Shown here: positions 1-12,400 of the stretch, one piece after another
How positions within the stretch are numbered: position 1 is the first letter of the stretch
Layout of the letters: each line of letters starts with the position of its first letter
Assembly: GCF_030272615.1 (NCBI RefSeq)
Contig: NC_081414.1
Coordinates: forward strand, 307,931,164-307,995,163
Length of the DNA stretch: 64,000 nt
Source: Cryptomeria japonica
Taxonomy: Eukaryota > Streptophyta > Pinopsida > Cupressales > Cupressaceae
Reading direction: 5' to 3'
Program-made: the position numbers and the translations under genes
Notes under the pieces: generated by a model
Seen by the model: the letters and a program-made list of their open reading frames with translations, nothing else
What the model was told of the DNA's origin: nothing
Database searches by the model: none

Positions 1-225
1 GATCCATTTTGTCCCATGAGACCAAATTTGAAACTCCATCCCCAAAATGCAAATCAATAGAAACCCATTTTGAAACAAATTTTTATAACACTAGATCTGC
101 AACGAATGCCCACAAATCTGCAACCCACAACCTACAACAAACCCTCATATATTGTCTTGTCTTTCATTCTTACATGCATTCATGGATTCAACATCTAGAT
201 CATAAACACCATTAAAAACCATATA

Positions 226-237
226 GCTTTGATACCA
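226..237 (-). other. Primer binding site remnant (reverse), tRNA-iMet type
   Basis: The reverse complement reads TGGTATCAAAGC, one base from the usual plant copia site TGGTATCAGAGC. It is followed at about 240 by a TG-starting stretch that behaves like the end of a reverse-oriented LTR. Bases 1-225 would then be leader or internal sequence of that element; I see no coding sequence in them. Confidence 0.45.
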
Positions 238-239
238 CT

Positions 240-955
240 TGAAAGGGAACTTGCAGCCAACTTTATGACAATTTTCACATAACCCATTTTAGATTTCAAC
301 AAATAAACTCGTACAATCCACATGCAAAGAATAGACAATATACCCATGAAAATGTGACATGAGATATATCCTAGGAAAACCCTCATGAGGGAAAAATCCA
401 GCCTCCAAAAACATCATCCACCATGTATTATCAACAATGCGTCCATTAAAAATACAACTATGGAAAGCTTTTGAAAACCCAGTCATAACAAGCCATCAAC
501 AAGCACTCCATGTGACCAAGCATGAATCCACACATCCCATGCCATGCTTCCAACCTTCACAAATGCTAACCTGGCTAATTCACCAACCCAAACAACTACC
601 CTTGTGGTTTCTTTAATAAACACAAGCTCCCACAAAACCACCAAGTGGTATTACATCAAACCAAGTGCCCAAAACCATGTCACAATAAAATATAATATAT
701 TCCCTACCTACCCTTGAACCACATTTAATATTGGGTACTACATCACAATTAAATTCTCCAATATTAAATAAATACAATATAATAATACCAATGTGTCAAT
801 ACAACTCATCAAGTGGTTACAAGAATATTCCAAGGGAATCTCTACATGTTGCACGTCCATCTAGGTGCAACAATATAATATGATATTACAATATAATTCC
901 ATGTCCACCTCACACAATAATAAAATAATACAGAAATAAAACATTATTATGCAAG
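240..955 (-). repeat. Probable reverse copia LTR fragment
   Basis: This stretch follows a reverse primer site and contains, near 374-400, the paired GGAAAACCC / GGGAAAAATCC arrangement seen in every copia LTR of the window (for example at 37,950 and 43,940). No second copy lies in the window, so the right boundary is uncertain. No coding sequence is visible. Confidence 0.4.
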
Positions 956-979
956 GTGTACACCATCATTTTCCCAATA

Positions 980-1551
980 GTGAAGAGATCCATCCTTCTT
1001 CTTAACAAACAAAATATGTGCTCTACATGGAGAAACACTAGGGTGAATGAATCCCTTAGCTAGCAAATCTTGTAATTGTAACCGCAACTCTCTCAAGTCT
1101 AGAGTGGTCATCCGATAAAGTATCTTAGAAATTGGCTCTTCTCCGAGAACTAAATCTATTCAAAAATCAATGTCACACCTAGATGGCATATCCAGAATCT
1201 CACTAGGAAAAACATCTGAAAACTCTTGAAGTAAAGGATGATGAAGAAAGAGATCATCTTGAATCTCTCCCTCATCTAAGGAATTCATCATCACTGCAAA
1301 CAAATGACATCCTTTCTGCACACAACACTTCAATTTCATAATGGAGATCATGCGAAGAGATATGGGTCGTTGCGCACCCACAATCTCCACACTCTCACCA
1401 TGATCATTAAGACACTGCACCCTCTTATGTCAGCAATCAATCATAGCTTGATGTGCCTCAAGACAATCCATACCCAGCACAACTTCATAGGAACCCAAAG
1501 AGAGAACATGAAGGTCCACAATGGTGGAACAAACCCCTAAGTCCAAATTAT
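980..1551 (-). pseudogene. Ty3/gypsy polyprotein fragment (protease end to RT start)
   Basis: On the minus strand the translation starts with the end of a gypsy aspartic protease (LGSYEVVLGMDCLEAHQAMI). It continues through the linker to the conserved pre-RT block LLQEFSDVFPSEIL and DIDF, then the RT N-terminus with [20 protein letters not shown] and LFVKKKDGS, and stops there. This order (retropepsin followed directly by RT) is that of Ty3/gypsy pol and differs from the copia elements around it. In-frame stops lie near 1,417 and just upstream of the RT block, so it is a dead fragment. The right edge is cut by a copia LTR scrap at 1,552 and the left edge falls before the RT active-site motifs. 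Family assignment is firm; the lineage within gypsy is not resolved. Confidence 0.85.
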
Positions 1552-1651
1552 TGTTGAATATCTAGGCAACTGAGAGGGGGGGTGAATCAATTGACAATTT
1601 TTTTTTTCTCTAAACTCTCATTCATAGATCTAGAAAAAATGGTAGAATTAA
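1552..1651 (-). repeat. Copia LTR scrap of the F family
   Basis: About 100 bases starting TGTTGAATATCT and containing a G-run followed by TGAATCA match the start of the reverse LTR of element F at 27,665-27,765, including the ACTCTCATTCA and GATCTAGAA blocks. The match ends where the B LTR starts at 1,655, so B appears to have inserted in, or been joined to, an F-type LTR. Confidence 0.7.
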
Positions 1652-1654
1652 AGT

Positions 1655-2255
1655 TGTTGGAAAGAGACACTATTCTATTGAAGATCGATGCATGAGAGAT
1701 GCTTAAGAGTTGTCATTGATGGCAACCTAGTTTGGAAGTCACATCTGGTGTATATAGATTTGACTTACCAAAAGTCATATTGTTCATAAGGCATAAGTCT
1801 GGAAGGTGGAACATAGTAACCGGTAGAGCATGAGACCATGGTACACATCTTAATATTGGTGATGTAAGTTTGGTTGTGGTGGCAAATGCAGATGATTCAA
1901 GGTTCAAGCCAACTTATCTTGTGATCCTAATATCCGATGTTGATTAATGAGAAAGAATAAAGGTCCAGTATCTAGTAATTCAGTTAGAGCAAAGCTATTT
2001 TGGTATAATGTGTGTTGCGGAATTGTTGGGTTGATTTTGGTGATTGATTTTGTGTTCGAGGAGTTTGAGCCGACTCATATGAAGCTTGTTATCATTCTGT
2101 TTGGGCTTGCATATGGATTTGTAGGCGGATTGAGCTGACTTAAGGTTACATGTTTCATGCTGCGTGTTATGCGATTTTTGGAAGCCAACATGGTAAATGA
2201 TTAATTTTGTTGATGCAGATATATAAGATCGATTCATTTGAGCATTTTGATGGAT
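1655..2255 (+). repeat. B/E family LTR, 5' half only
   Basis: This aligns by eye to the first half of the LTR at 4,624-5,759, from TGTTGGAAAGAGACACTAT through the block around 1,947-2,137. Near 2,255 the match stops and the sequence runs straight into the middle of ORF2 (compare 23,690). The rest of this LTR, the primer site, ORF1 and the first half of ORF2 are therefore missing through one large deletion. Confidence 0.8.
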
Positions 2256-4418
2256 GAGAAGAGTGTACCTACAAAGAGAAGGATCTTTATTTGCAATGGA
2301 AATTTACTGGACCAACAAGAAAAATGAAAGTAAGAAAGGATGTTGAGGAGCTAGCAGAGCAAATGGGTATATCTAAGGAAGTTGTGCAAAGGGAAAGGGA
2401 GGAAAACATACTGAAGGAGGAAGAAATGGTGAAGCCCGAGACTAAAATGGTTTCCACTTCTCCCAAGTAGACCAATCCTAGACAAATTAATTCTTCACCT
2501 ACCTCCGGTGTGCAGAAGACCATTCGTCCAACCAAGTCACAAACAACATCAACCAGTCGAGCAGAGGAGAAATAAAGAGAAGTCAGCAAGAAAATGTGTA
2601 GCTGCAGAGGAAGAAATTGAATCTGATGAAGAGGTCAGAGAAGTAAAGAAGATAAGTACTTATGCAAGGGTAGTGAAGAAGCCACAATTTGGTGGAGCCC
2701 AGCCATCCAAGAAGCCAAGAGCTAAAATTGAGCCATCCGGAAGAGCCAGAGTGAACAAGAAGCAAAAGTTAGAATTGGATGAAGATCTGAAATCTGGTAA
2801 AATTGAAGGTACTTATGAAATTGTGCCCCCAATGACCTTGAAATAAATAATTGATGAAGTACTTAAAGATGGTAATTTGAAGAATGTGCCTATATACTAT
2901 GAAAATTTTGATGATAAATACCAAAGAGTTATAGAAGAGGTAGTTGTTTAGTACTGGATGTTAAGGCATTAATATAACTATCATCTATGATCCCCAAAAT
3001 CATGTATGACATTTTAGATGCACAGAGGCATATAGAAAGTTTAGAGGATCAAAATATTAAAGAGTATGTATTAGTGAACTTATCCTTTGTCATTTCTAAA
3101 TATGAAGTGGTTAGACTATTAAAGCTTGCAAAGGAAATATTTTGAAGTAAGAAGAGAGTCAACAAGCTTATGCTCAGCAAAATAGATGAAGTCACTAAGG
3201 AGACAAAAACAGTTTTGAGATAATTTTTGATAGATCACAGAATTGATGTGAATCCAGGAGATTCATCACACGACACATCTATTTCAGAAGTACATGCACC
3301 CACTCTTTATAAGAAAAAAGATCAATCATCTAAGAAATCTATTCTGGAAGAGAAGCCCAGGGTATAGATTATAGTTGATAATCATGTTGATGCTAACTTT
3401 GATGACTCAGGTGAAGCTGTACAAGATCCTTTGGTGATTGATATTGGTTAAGAAAAAGAAGGTGAGGAGACAAATGATGTGAAAAAGGGTGAAGATGATG
3501 GTGAGGAAGGTGAAAAGGATGAGAGTGCAGATGTTGCAGAAAAGGAGAAAGTAGAGAAGAAGGAAGATCACGCTCTGGTGATAGTGGGAAGAGACACTAT
3601 AACTGATAAAGGTAAATAGATTGCTACTGATTCTGATGATTTTGGTCAAGGGCCTATTGATTTGAGTTCCTTGTCTCTAATTCAAGGACTGAAGTTAGAA
3701 ACTCTCGCCCAAGCTAAAGCCAGTGAGGACTTAAGTCCCATTTAGCAGACAAAGAGGTGATAACATTGGTAGGAGATGTCCTAGAGAAAATTTTGCCATC
3801 TTTCAAACCGGACACACCTGATCCCTTCGGTAAGCTTAAGAGCATGTTGAATGTTGTAGGTTTGTCATTTTGAATCCTTGGAGAAGGCAGTAGACATTAG
3901 AATTTTGAATCAATTCAATGCTATAAGATTAAAACAATTTTTGAAGATGATTGAGGATGATAGAGTCAGTTTAGTAACTACACTGAAGGGTATTCAAGAT
4001 TCACTTGATGAAGGTGGTCATATATACAAGTCATGTCTATGTTTTCCTATTTACTATAGACATTGACAAGAAAATAAGTAATATGGACACCAATCAGTCT
4101 TGGCTAGCAGTTTTGAACATCAAGTTTTTTAGTATTTTGAATAAGATTAAGAGTCTAAACAAGGAGAAGGACAAAATTTTGGGTAGAGTAGGAGAAGTAA
4201 GGAGTCTTATCACTCCCCAGATAGATTCCTTGATGAGTAGCATGCAAGATGCTAAGGATGCTCTGAATAAACCTATTCCGACAGATAGCCAGCGAGTAGA
4301 GATGCACACTTATCTTTTCAGCAGAATGATTAGCATTTTGGAAAGCTTGAAGAAGGCATGGGATAACCATTTACTGTCCCTTAGGACAATTTTTGCTGAT
4401 ATTTTCAATTTTTTTTGA
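2256..4418 (+). pseudogene. ORF2 of the B/E family, 3' part (unknown function)
   Basis: I do not recognise this protein. It is the C-terminal two thirds of ORF2, homologous to 23,692-24,812 of copy E and to element D on the minus strand. Visible parts are a Lys/Glu-rich, probably coiled or disordered stretch (2,300-2,850), a conserved block with the equivalent of LYDILDAQRH and RVNKLMLGIIDEVTKET (2,990-3,220), an acidic Glu/Lys/Asp stretch (3,400-3,600), and a C-terminal block VRSLITPQIDSLMSSMQDAK ending in FADIFNFF and a stop at 4,418. The same C-terminal block closes ORF2 of D, which supports the shared stop. Several in-frame stops and frameshifts make this copy dead. No RT, integrase, protease or RNase H motif is present. 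It starts abruptly because of the deletion at about 2,255. Confidence 0.7.
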
Positions 4419-4611
4419 GCAACTGTATATATTATTGTATAAAGTTTTGGCGGATTCCTATCTTTGGCATTGTTGCCAAACGGGGAGAGAGAAGAGTGAA
4501 AAATAGTGTAAATTCTCACGGGGAGCTTGTAGATTCTTGGTTAGTTTGGAATTTTGGAGTTTTGTAGTCTTGTGTGTATAATTCATTTTTCATAGTGTTT
4601 CCATAAATGCC

Positions 4612-4623
4612 AAAGGGGGAGAT
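4612..4623 (+). other. Polypurine tract of B/E
   Basis: AAAGGGGGAGAT lies directly before the LTR at 4,624, the position where plus-strand DNA synthesis is primed. The 205 bases between the ORF2 stop and this site hold a second purine-rich run near 4,480 and no gene. Confidence 0.8.
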
Positions 4624-5759
4624 TTTTGGAAAGAGACACTATTTCAGTGAGGATCAATGCATGAGAGATGCTTAGGAGTTGTTATTGATGGAAATCCAGT
4701 TTGGAAGTCACATCCGATGTACATAGATTTGACTTACTGGAAGTCATATTGTTCATAAGGCATAAGTCTGGAAGGTGGAACACAGTAACCGGTAGAGCAT
4801 AAGATTAAGGTGCACATCTTGATACTGGTGATGTAATTCTAGTTGTGATGGAAAATGTAGATTATTCAAGGTTCGAAGTAGCTTATCTTGTTATCCTAAT
4901 ATCCAGTGTTGATTAATGTGCAAGAATAAAGGTCCGGTATCTGGTAATTCAGTTAGAGAAGAGCTATTTTGGTGTAACTTATGTTTTGGAATCGTTGGAT
5001 TGATTTTAGTGATTGATTTCATGTTCGAGGAGTTTGACCTGACTCATATGAAGCTTGTTATCATTCTATTTGGGTCCACATATGGATTTATGGGTGGATT
5101 GAGTCGACTTAAGGTTGCATGTTTCATGTTGCCTGTTATGCGGTTATTGTGAAGCGGACATATTTGTGATCTTATTAGGTTATGTGGATATATAATGTCG
5201 ATCTAGATGATCATTTTATGTATGGCGTATGCAAATGTGGATGTGTGGTATGTGAATGAGCATCAGATTACTAAATTGGTGCTCTGGTAGATGAACATGT
5301 AGTAGAATAGGGCGAAAAGGCAGAGTAGCATTTAACAGTTAGATTGTGCCTAATTAGAACTGCTTTTCTGCATATATAGATGCTATACTTTAGTTCATTC
5401 ATTATTGTAATAGCCTGAAAGATAGTGAGCCTTCCTCTAGGGTTGTTGCCCTCTTATATAATTGAGTAGTGAGCTATAGGCAGTGTGCCTGAATGCAAGT
5501 GCATTCCCCTTATGTAATATTATCATACAATTGACCATAGTATAATAATATTGTGGGTTCAAATCCCACCATGGTTTTTCCCTTTCTGGGTTTCTAAATA
5601 AAAATATTGGGGTTATGGTTGTGTGGTTGATTGCTTTATGTTTCTGCACTTTTCTTTCATTCTTATGCATCCTGTAGTTTAAGAATCTTCTTGATAGGAT
5701 TATAAATTGTAAAAAACTGATTCACCCCCCCCCCCTCTTAGTATTCATTGATTCCAACA
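4624..5759 (+). repeat. B/E family LTR (complete, shared by two internal regions)
   Basis: This 1,136-base LTR has a polypurine tract on its left and a tRNA-iMet-type primer site on its right, so it serves as 3' LTR for B and 5' LTR for E. It ends in a C-run, CTCTTAGT and CCAACA. Its first bases are TTTTGG where TGTTGG is expected. A possible TATA element (TATATAGA) lies near 5,373. The block GTGGTTTTTCCC followed by GGGTTTCTA near 5,570 is the conserved LTR module shared with the copia elements. Confidence 0.85.
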
Positions 5760-5760
5760 A

Positions 5761-5772
5761 TTGGTATCAGAG
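5761..5772 (+). other. Primer binding site of E, tRNA-iMet type
   Basis: TTGGTATCAGAG starts two bases after the LTR end CCAACA. This is the standard plant copia primer site complementary to the 3' end of initiator Met tRNA. Confidence 0.85.
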
Positions 5773-6214
5773 GTTAGTTTCTCAGAAGAAGCCTAACAAC
5801 TTGAGGAAGATCCAAAAGATTGAATCAATGAACTCCGGTTTGTAGAGGCAACTTAGTGTGGCGCATGAAGATCTTGATGCAACTAGAAAAGAACTAAACT
5901 TTCTATGAAAAGAAACTTAAGTGCAACTGAAAATTTAATTGAGAAATTGAAAGATCAAGTGAGCACTTCTAGAGAAAAGAGAAAGGAGTTGATGGAAAAA
6001 CTGAAGGAAAGAGAAGAGAAAAGCATAGAGAATCAAGACAAGCCAGATGAATGTGAGAAGCTAGCTAGAGACAATGCAGTGTTGAAGAATGAGATGCAAT
6101 CCATTGTAATGAAGCTAAAAAAAGGAAATTGAAGACCAAAAGAAGAATGAAGAAAATATGAGTCAGTCACTGAAGGAGAGGTTTGATGAATGTTGTAGAT
6201 TGAATTATGAGAAT

Positions 6215-8244
6215 TGTTAGACACAATGCACCATTGAGAGGGGGGTGAATCAGTGGTTCTCAAACTTTTCCCTTTAACCAACCTATGTGAGTATACTGGT
6301 TAATAGATCTAATTGAATACAGACTTATTGGTTAGAAGGGAGACTAACACAAATGCACTCACACATAAAAGGGACATCACATAACACCAGCATATACGAG
6401 GGAAACCCAAGATGGAAAAAACCTTGGTGATAAATGTTGCTGGAGTCTACTGCTCCAATCCAGCCTCATAATGAATCTCTAATTTACAATGTTTAGGGCA
6501 CCAGCCCCTAATTTAGGGCACCAAACCAAGGAGCACCAACCCCTGATTTTAGGGCACTAACCTAAGGAGCTACAACCCCTAATTTTAGGGCACCAACCCA
6601 AGGAGCTACAACCCCTACATCAAGCTCCAACTCAGTGATTACAAAATCATGTTTTTATACCAAAGTTATCTTCTTGTTACAAAAGAACTTTGTAACTCTC
6701 AAGTATGTCTCTCCACAGGTTCTCCTCTCTACAGATCTCTGTCAGTTCTCTGTTCACCTTTTCTCTGCGGCAACCTTGTCTCTTGCTACAACTCACACTT
6801 TGTTGCACCCTTGCCGGTTCAACCTCTTCTCCCTCTCTGTCAGTTCCGCACTCTACAGTTTCTTTTCTCTATCGGTTCTCTCTTCTCTTTGCTACATTGC
6901 TACTCTCCACTGATACTACACTCTACCGGTTCTATGCTTGCCTTCTCTGTAGTCTTCTAAAATTCTCCTCTACCGATATGGTCACTACTAGTTTTCTCAC
7001 TGCTGCCGATTGAGCACTTCAACCCTGTTCTTCCTCACACTCAGTATCTTCTTCTTCTTCTTGATGAGCACTTAACTAATTTCTCCTTGCATGCAATAAC
7101 ACTCCCTCATCCAGTGGAAACACTCAATGATTTTGGCTTGCATATTTATAACCTGGTTTTCCCACCAAAAGCCAATTCAAATTTTAGGTGGTTAGGGTTT
7201 CCTCATCAACCTTGAGGAAAACCAAATCCAATCTGATCTAATTCGATCTGATCACTTGGATTGATGAACTGTAACTCATCAATCAACCTTTCCATTTTCG
7301 TGCCTTCTAGAACACGCCTTCTATTTTTAGCATTATGTTCTTAACTTGTCAGTGGATTTCTTGGTTGATCACCAAGATTGGTTTTATGGTTTCCTTCACC
7401 TACCTTGATCTGCTTAATCAGTCTGAGCTGGATCTTTGTTGTCCATTGACCTTGAGCCACAAACCACTGCTTTGCATCCCATGAATCTCGCAGTCGACAT
7501 AAATGTGGACCTGTCACCATCTACCTTGTTGCCTGACACTTCACCAACTCAACACACTGACCTGTGCATGCTTACCACTTCACCTCCACGTGGAAACTAT
7601 GTTGACATCCACCTTTGCTTGAACATCTATGTCGGTATGGATTGGATCACTGACCAACTCCATTATCGGGTTCATCTACCAGCTTACTAACCCTATCTAT
7701 CAAACCCTTAACCGGTCTGTCATCAACCTTGCACCTCCCTTCTCTTCCAGTGGAACTCTCAACTGATCAACACTCTTGCTAACCTACCTTATGTGCATCT
7801 TCATCAGATGGGAGTCTTCTGCATCCGCACTTTGTTTGCATTATCAGTGGACATACATACCTTCTTCTTCCTCAGCCCATATCATATCTCAACCGGTTTG
7901 TCAAAGTGACAAACCCATCACTTTTCATTTGTCTTGGCAACACATCATGCCTTCTCAATTGGTCCAGTGCAGATCCCTAAATTCATGCACTTGAGGTATC
8001 TTTTTTATTCATCGGTAGATCTGGTGTGAGCCTTCAAACACCCGCCTTTAGCCTCTTCTTCCATATCTCACAGAACTATGATGCACATTTTGCATAATAG
8101 GAGATAAGCTGCACTTACCGGTGGTAGTGAGTCCTTGTCATCTGTATTCTGCAATGCACTCATGTGGCTTTCCTATTTGTGCAACATATCATCAAATAGG
8201 CACATGTGATTCGGTGTGGGCACATTCATTGCCAGTCATCTTTT
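6215..8244 (-). repeat. Element C left LTR, first part
   Basis: This matches the LTR copy 18,819-20,935 along its length. It begins TGTTAGACACAATGCACC with a G-run and TGAATCAGTGG, which is the reverse of the C-rich LTR end. The pyrimidine-rich part near 6,640-7,010 stays open in all three plus-strand frames, also in the other copy, but this reflects TCT/CTC-rich composition, not a gene. The LTR is interrupted at 8,244 by element D and resumes after 15,160. Confidence 0.88.
7143..7150 (-). promoter_or_regulatory. Candidate TATA box, element C left LTR
   Basis: TATTTATA on the plus strand reads TATAAATA on the element's own strand. It is conserved at 19,749-19,756 in the other LTR copy and is the best core-promoter candidate in this LTR. 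Confidence 0.5.
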
Positions 8245-9178
8245 TGTTGTAATCCAAGAATACTAAGAGGGGGGGTGAATCAGTGTTCTACTAGAATGAT
8301 CAAATTTAACCTTATTAAAACATGCATACACCAACCGGTATACCGGTACATATAGAATTGAAAGAAGTAAAGAAACCAATAAGACAATCACATAAATGAA
8401 TACCATAACACACAAAATTATATGTGGAAAACCTCAAAGAGGAAAAACCACGGTGGGATTTGTGACCCACAATATCAATCCAATGGCCATATGAAGAGAT
8501 ATTACAAAATATAGGGGCCTGCACTTACGGGAAGGCTTACAGCCTAGAGCACACTTCTTAATCACAAAAGGAGCCTCACTGACTACATACAAATCCAGAC
8601 TACAACCTGGAGAAATGATTGAACTACAAAGATAGCATCTTCTATGCCTGGATATAGTTCCAGTTAAGCTTTGTCTATTCTGGTCTGAAACCTTAAAACC
8701 TTTACCAGAATAACCCTTACATAAATATCCTCACATACATGACCTCTCTCATATGTTTCACATTACATAACATCATCCTATTCTCCAATCAATTTATTAC
8801 ATATCATATCTCAAAATGATCTAACCAACTGACCTATATACCCTTTACAATTTATCATGCGTTATGTTGGCTTACAAAGATAAATACAATATCAATATAC
8901 ATGTTGACTAGATAACATAAATACATGAATATCAAAAACAATTTCCAATGCTGGATCCAAAAGATATCGGCCTCCAATACCGATAACCTGATTCTAAACC
9001 ATGTCGGCCTGCATTGCTGGTAACCAAAGAATTCCTTTCAACCTGCCGATGTCGGTGAAGTGTCTGTGAAGTGCCTGTCGGTACACAACTAACCCAAAAT
9101 ATGAAGCCAGAATAAATTGCCATGTTTCCATCAATGACAACATAGTGAAACCAACCAATTGAGTGTCAATTTCGAACA
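8245..9178 (-). repeat. Element D left LTR (3' LTR of the element)
   Basis: About 934 bases, matching 14,212-15,155 almost throughout (for example the block with GAATACCATAACACACAAAATTAT in both). It ends TTCGAACA and is followed by the reverse polypurine tract. It contains the paired GGAAAACC / GGAAAAACC module near 8,425-8,455. Confidence 0.88.
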
Positions 9179-9190
9179 ATCTCCCCCTTT
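9179..9190 (-). other. Polypurine tract of element D
   Basis: ATCTCCCCCTTT on the plus strand reads AAAGGGGGAGAT on the element strand, directly at the LTR edge. Two similar motifs follow near 9,262 and 9,369, so the site is multiplied. Bases 9,191-9,475 hold no gene. Confidence 0.8.
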
Positions 9191-9475
9191 GGCATTGATG
9201 ACAACACTCATGTGAAAAATGGTCAAGGTTTCCAACTGTTGGTTTCATCCTAAACCTGCTCCCCCTGAGTTGAATATCCATCAATACAAAATACTCCATA
9301 CTTCCATAGTTTCACCTATACTCCACCTAATGTATACAACTCCCTTTTTCTTTTTCACATCTATATCACTCCCCCTTTGACATCAATGCCATCAAAATTT
9401 CCAAAAAGAATACCAAAAATCCAAAATCGGGATGAAGAATGAAAGATAATGTATAGTGAATATCCCCAAAATACC

Positions 9476-12400
9476 TTATTGGAGCTTAATATATTTGAAA
9501 ATTTCTAAATAGGCCTTCTCCAAAAGCTCTAGATAAGTATCCCAACCAGATTTGAAAGTGTCTTAAATAGATACAAGTCCATTTAGCATATGGACAAATG
9601 ACTCTTTCTCATTTAACTCTATCGGTGTGGGCTTACCAATCAGATCTATACACTCCTTCTTATGTACACTAAGTGAATCCAACCGGGAACTCACCAAACC
9701 TCTAAGACTTCTGGCTCTTCTTATGATTTTGTCTTATTCTTTCTCAAGAGCAGAAACTTGGGCTTCCAAAACTAAAATCTGACCATTAATGGATGTAGGC
9801 AATGAATTCAATCCATCAAAAGAATTGGCTATACCTGCAATTTTCTCCTGAGATTCGTTAATCCTTTTATCCAAATTAATTGTAAGTACATCTATGTTGC
9901 AACATACTCTGTAAATATTTGTACACTGCTTTAAAGAGTTATCTATCCATTTCAACTTTTCATTAATCTTCTTTCTCTCAGACTCAATCACTTGATCAAA
10001 TGTAGCTCTTTTTTCTTGTGTGAACCTCTCTAGTGCTTGCCAGTTTGAAATCTACTACAAGGATTGAAAATACTTTGAAATTTGTTCAGTGATTATCTTA
10101 AGCTTGCTAGATGGGCTTGCTTCATTGCCAAACTTTCACTCCAGGACTAGTCTATGCAAAACAATGATAGACTGATCAATAATGCATTTATCCATAGATC
10201 CCTCCTTCATCATTTTTTGTGTAGCCATCATCATGAGTTCAATAGAACTCATCTCAGTTATGCTTTTCTTTTCAACCTGTGAGGTGTCAATTGACAACAA
10301 TGATGGACTCACTACCGGTTCCTTGTCGAATTCCTCTTTCTTCTCCTTTAATTATTTAACCTTTATAGTTTCGTCACTTACACGGAGGGCTTCACTACTT
10401 GGTGCAGTCTCAGTAATCGTCGGTTCCTCCCTAGGAACTGTTACCTCATCTTGTACATCTATATCCAGAGGACTGTTGTCCTCAACATTAGTATCTTGTA
10501 CATTATCAACCTCTACACTCTCTGTATTTTCCAGTATATCAACATTTGTTTGTACATTTGTATCTACAAGGGGCTTAATTTCCACTATCTTAATCTTTTT
10601 TAAAATTGAGGGTGAAGTACCCATAATACCTTTTCCTTCAGCCGAGATGTCTGCAGTATCTGTCTTAGTTTCTGGTGAAGTATAAAAACCACGGTTCTCT
10701 TCAAAGAACTTAACCCATGTCTTGTGGGTCTCCTTGATTATCTCATTGACCCTTCCTAACATAAGACTGATTATTCTATGTTTGTTGTTAAATATTTTCC
10801 TATCTGCTACCACAAGTGTCTTATCCATCTCCTCTGGAGCAATAGAAACATAAATAGATAACAACTCTTGTATTTTTATATGCTTGTCTTCTTGCATTGT
10901 TGATAGTCTTCTATCATCTAACATATCATACAATTCTATCGGTATTTGGTTTTCAATTTCTATCAAGGCTTTCTTATAAATATCCAAATATAACAAAACT
11001 GCTTCCTCTACTTCTCTTTGTTCATCATCCTCTAAATATTCATAATAAAACTATACATTCTTTAACATACCATCTTAAGTAATCTCATCAACTAACTCTA
11101 CACAAGTCTTTGGTGGAATGATAGTTACATTACCAAATTCAATTGCCATATCAAAGTCATCCTTCTTCTTTCTCCTTCCAGTATCAAATGGGGCTGAATG
11201 TGTTACTTTTGGTGCTTTCTTCTATGTTAGTACCCTGATAGTAACTTTCCTAACCGGTTGCTTCTTAGCCTCTACCTTAGTTTCTTCAGTTTTCTTCCTT
11301 ATTACCCTTTTGAATGCCAGGGGTGTGTCATCTTCAGATGTAGATTCTGTTGCAATAGGCTCAATGAATACTTCTGGTTCTTTTCTCTTCCTGCCTTTCT
11401 CCAGGACATCATCAATCAATGCTTTGATGTCCTGAGAAACCTTTTTAACAAACTTACTTGCCTTTCCTTCCCGCTTCTCTCTCTTCTTCCGGTTGAACTC
11501 AGTTTCAACCTCTTGTGTCTTTTGCTTAGCAGGGCCAAAGGTTTTTACAGTTTCATCTACCGGTGCATCAATTAACATCTATGCATAAGCATCAAGAATC
11601 TGAGCATCAACTTCATAACCCATCTCCTCAATCCAGATCGTCTGGGGTTTGACTGCTTCCATGAGTGTTTCATCTTTCTTAACCATGAAGCATATGTCAG
11701 TTGAGTATTTCTCAACAATGTGCTTAGGAACCCTCATCCTAGAATTCATAGCCTTTTGAAATGCTTTAAAATATCCCCATACTTTGTCATCTCTTTGACT
11801 ACCTAATGTAGAAATAGACTATTTTAGTTGCCTCCCTATCGGGATATCAAATGCCCACTATCTCTTCCCGAAATTGGGAATCTCATTGATAAAAAATAGC
11901 ATTAAACAGACAATTAAGCTACCATACCGGAAAGTCCCCTTTTTTTCTCCTATAATCTTTCCTAGGTTAACCAATTGTTCATCTAAAATCCAACCACATA
12001 GATCTATCTTCTCATTCTCCCTCGTCATTTTATAAGCTACATAAATGTAGGAGCTAGAAACAAAATTTAGTTGATTTGATTGTGAAACCTTGTAACCGAT
12101 GACCATGCTTCTGAATCTGATGTCTATATCGGTGATAGTGCTGATTCTCATTGACTTCTATCTGATGTTGTGTCGGTAATCTTGTTAACCTGATCATTTG
12201 AAATTTTCTTCTCTGGACATTAGCCAACTAGTGGTAAACCGGTGATTGCCCTGATGGCCTCCTTTGTAATCTTATATGGTTTATCTAACCAGATAAACTC
12301 TCCATGCACTCTGCTCAAAACATACCTAACAATTTCATCTTTGAATTCCAAAATATCCCAAATGTCAGTAAACCCTAGATCAACAATATGTTGGTATTCA

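Noticed and set aside
4916-5152. 78-codon frame with a hydrophobic segment, also found at 1,947-2,138
   Set aside because: It is duplicated because it lies in the B/E LTR. It is short, diverged at the C-terminus and has no sign of selection that I can judge by eye.
6635-7013. Overlapping Ser/Leu-rich open frames of about 100 codons on the plus strand, also present at 19,277-19,681
   Set aside because: Three frames are open at once in a TCT/CTC-rich stretch of the C LTR. The two copies are simply LTR duplicates, and the frames are antisense to the element.
10182-10685. Hydrophobic 167-codon plus-strand frame resembling a membrane protein
   Set aside because: It is the antisense shadow of the acidic, Val/Thr-rich part of ORF2 of D, which has homologues on the coding strand.
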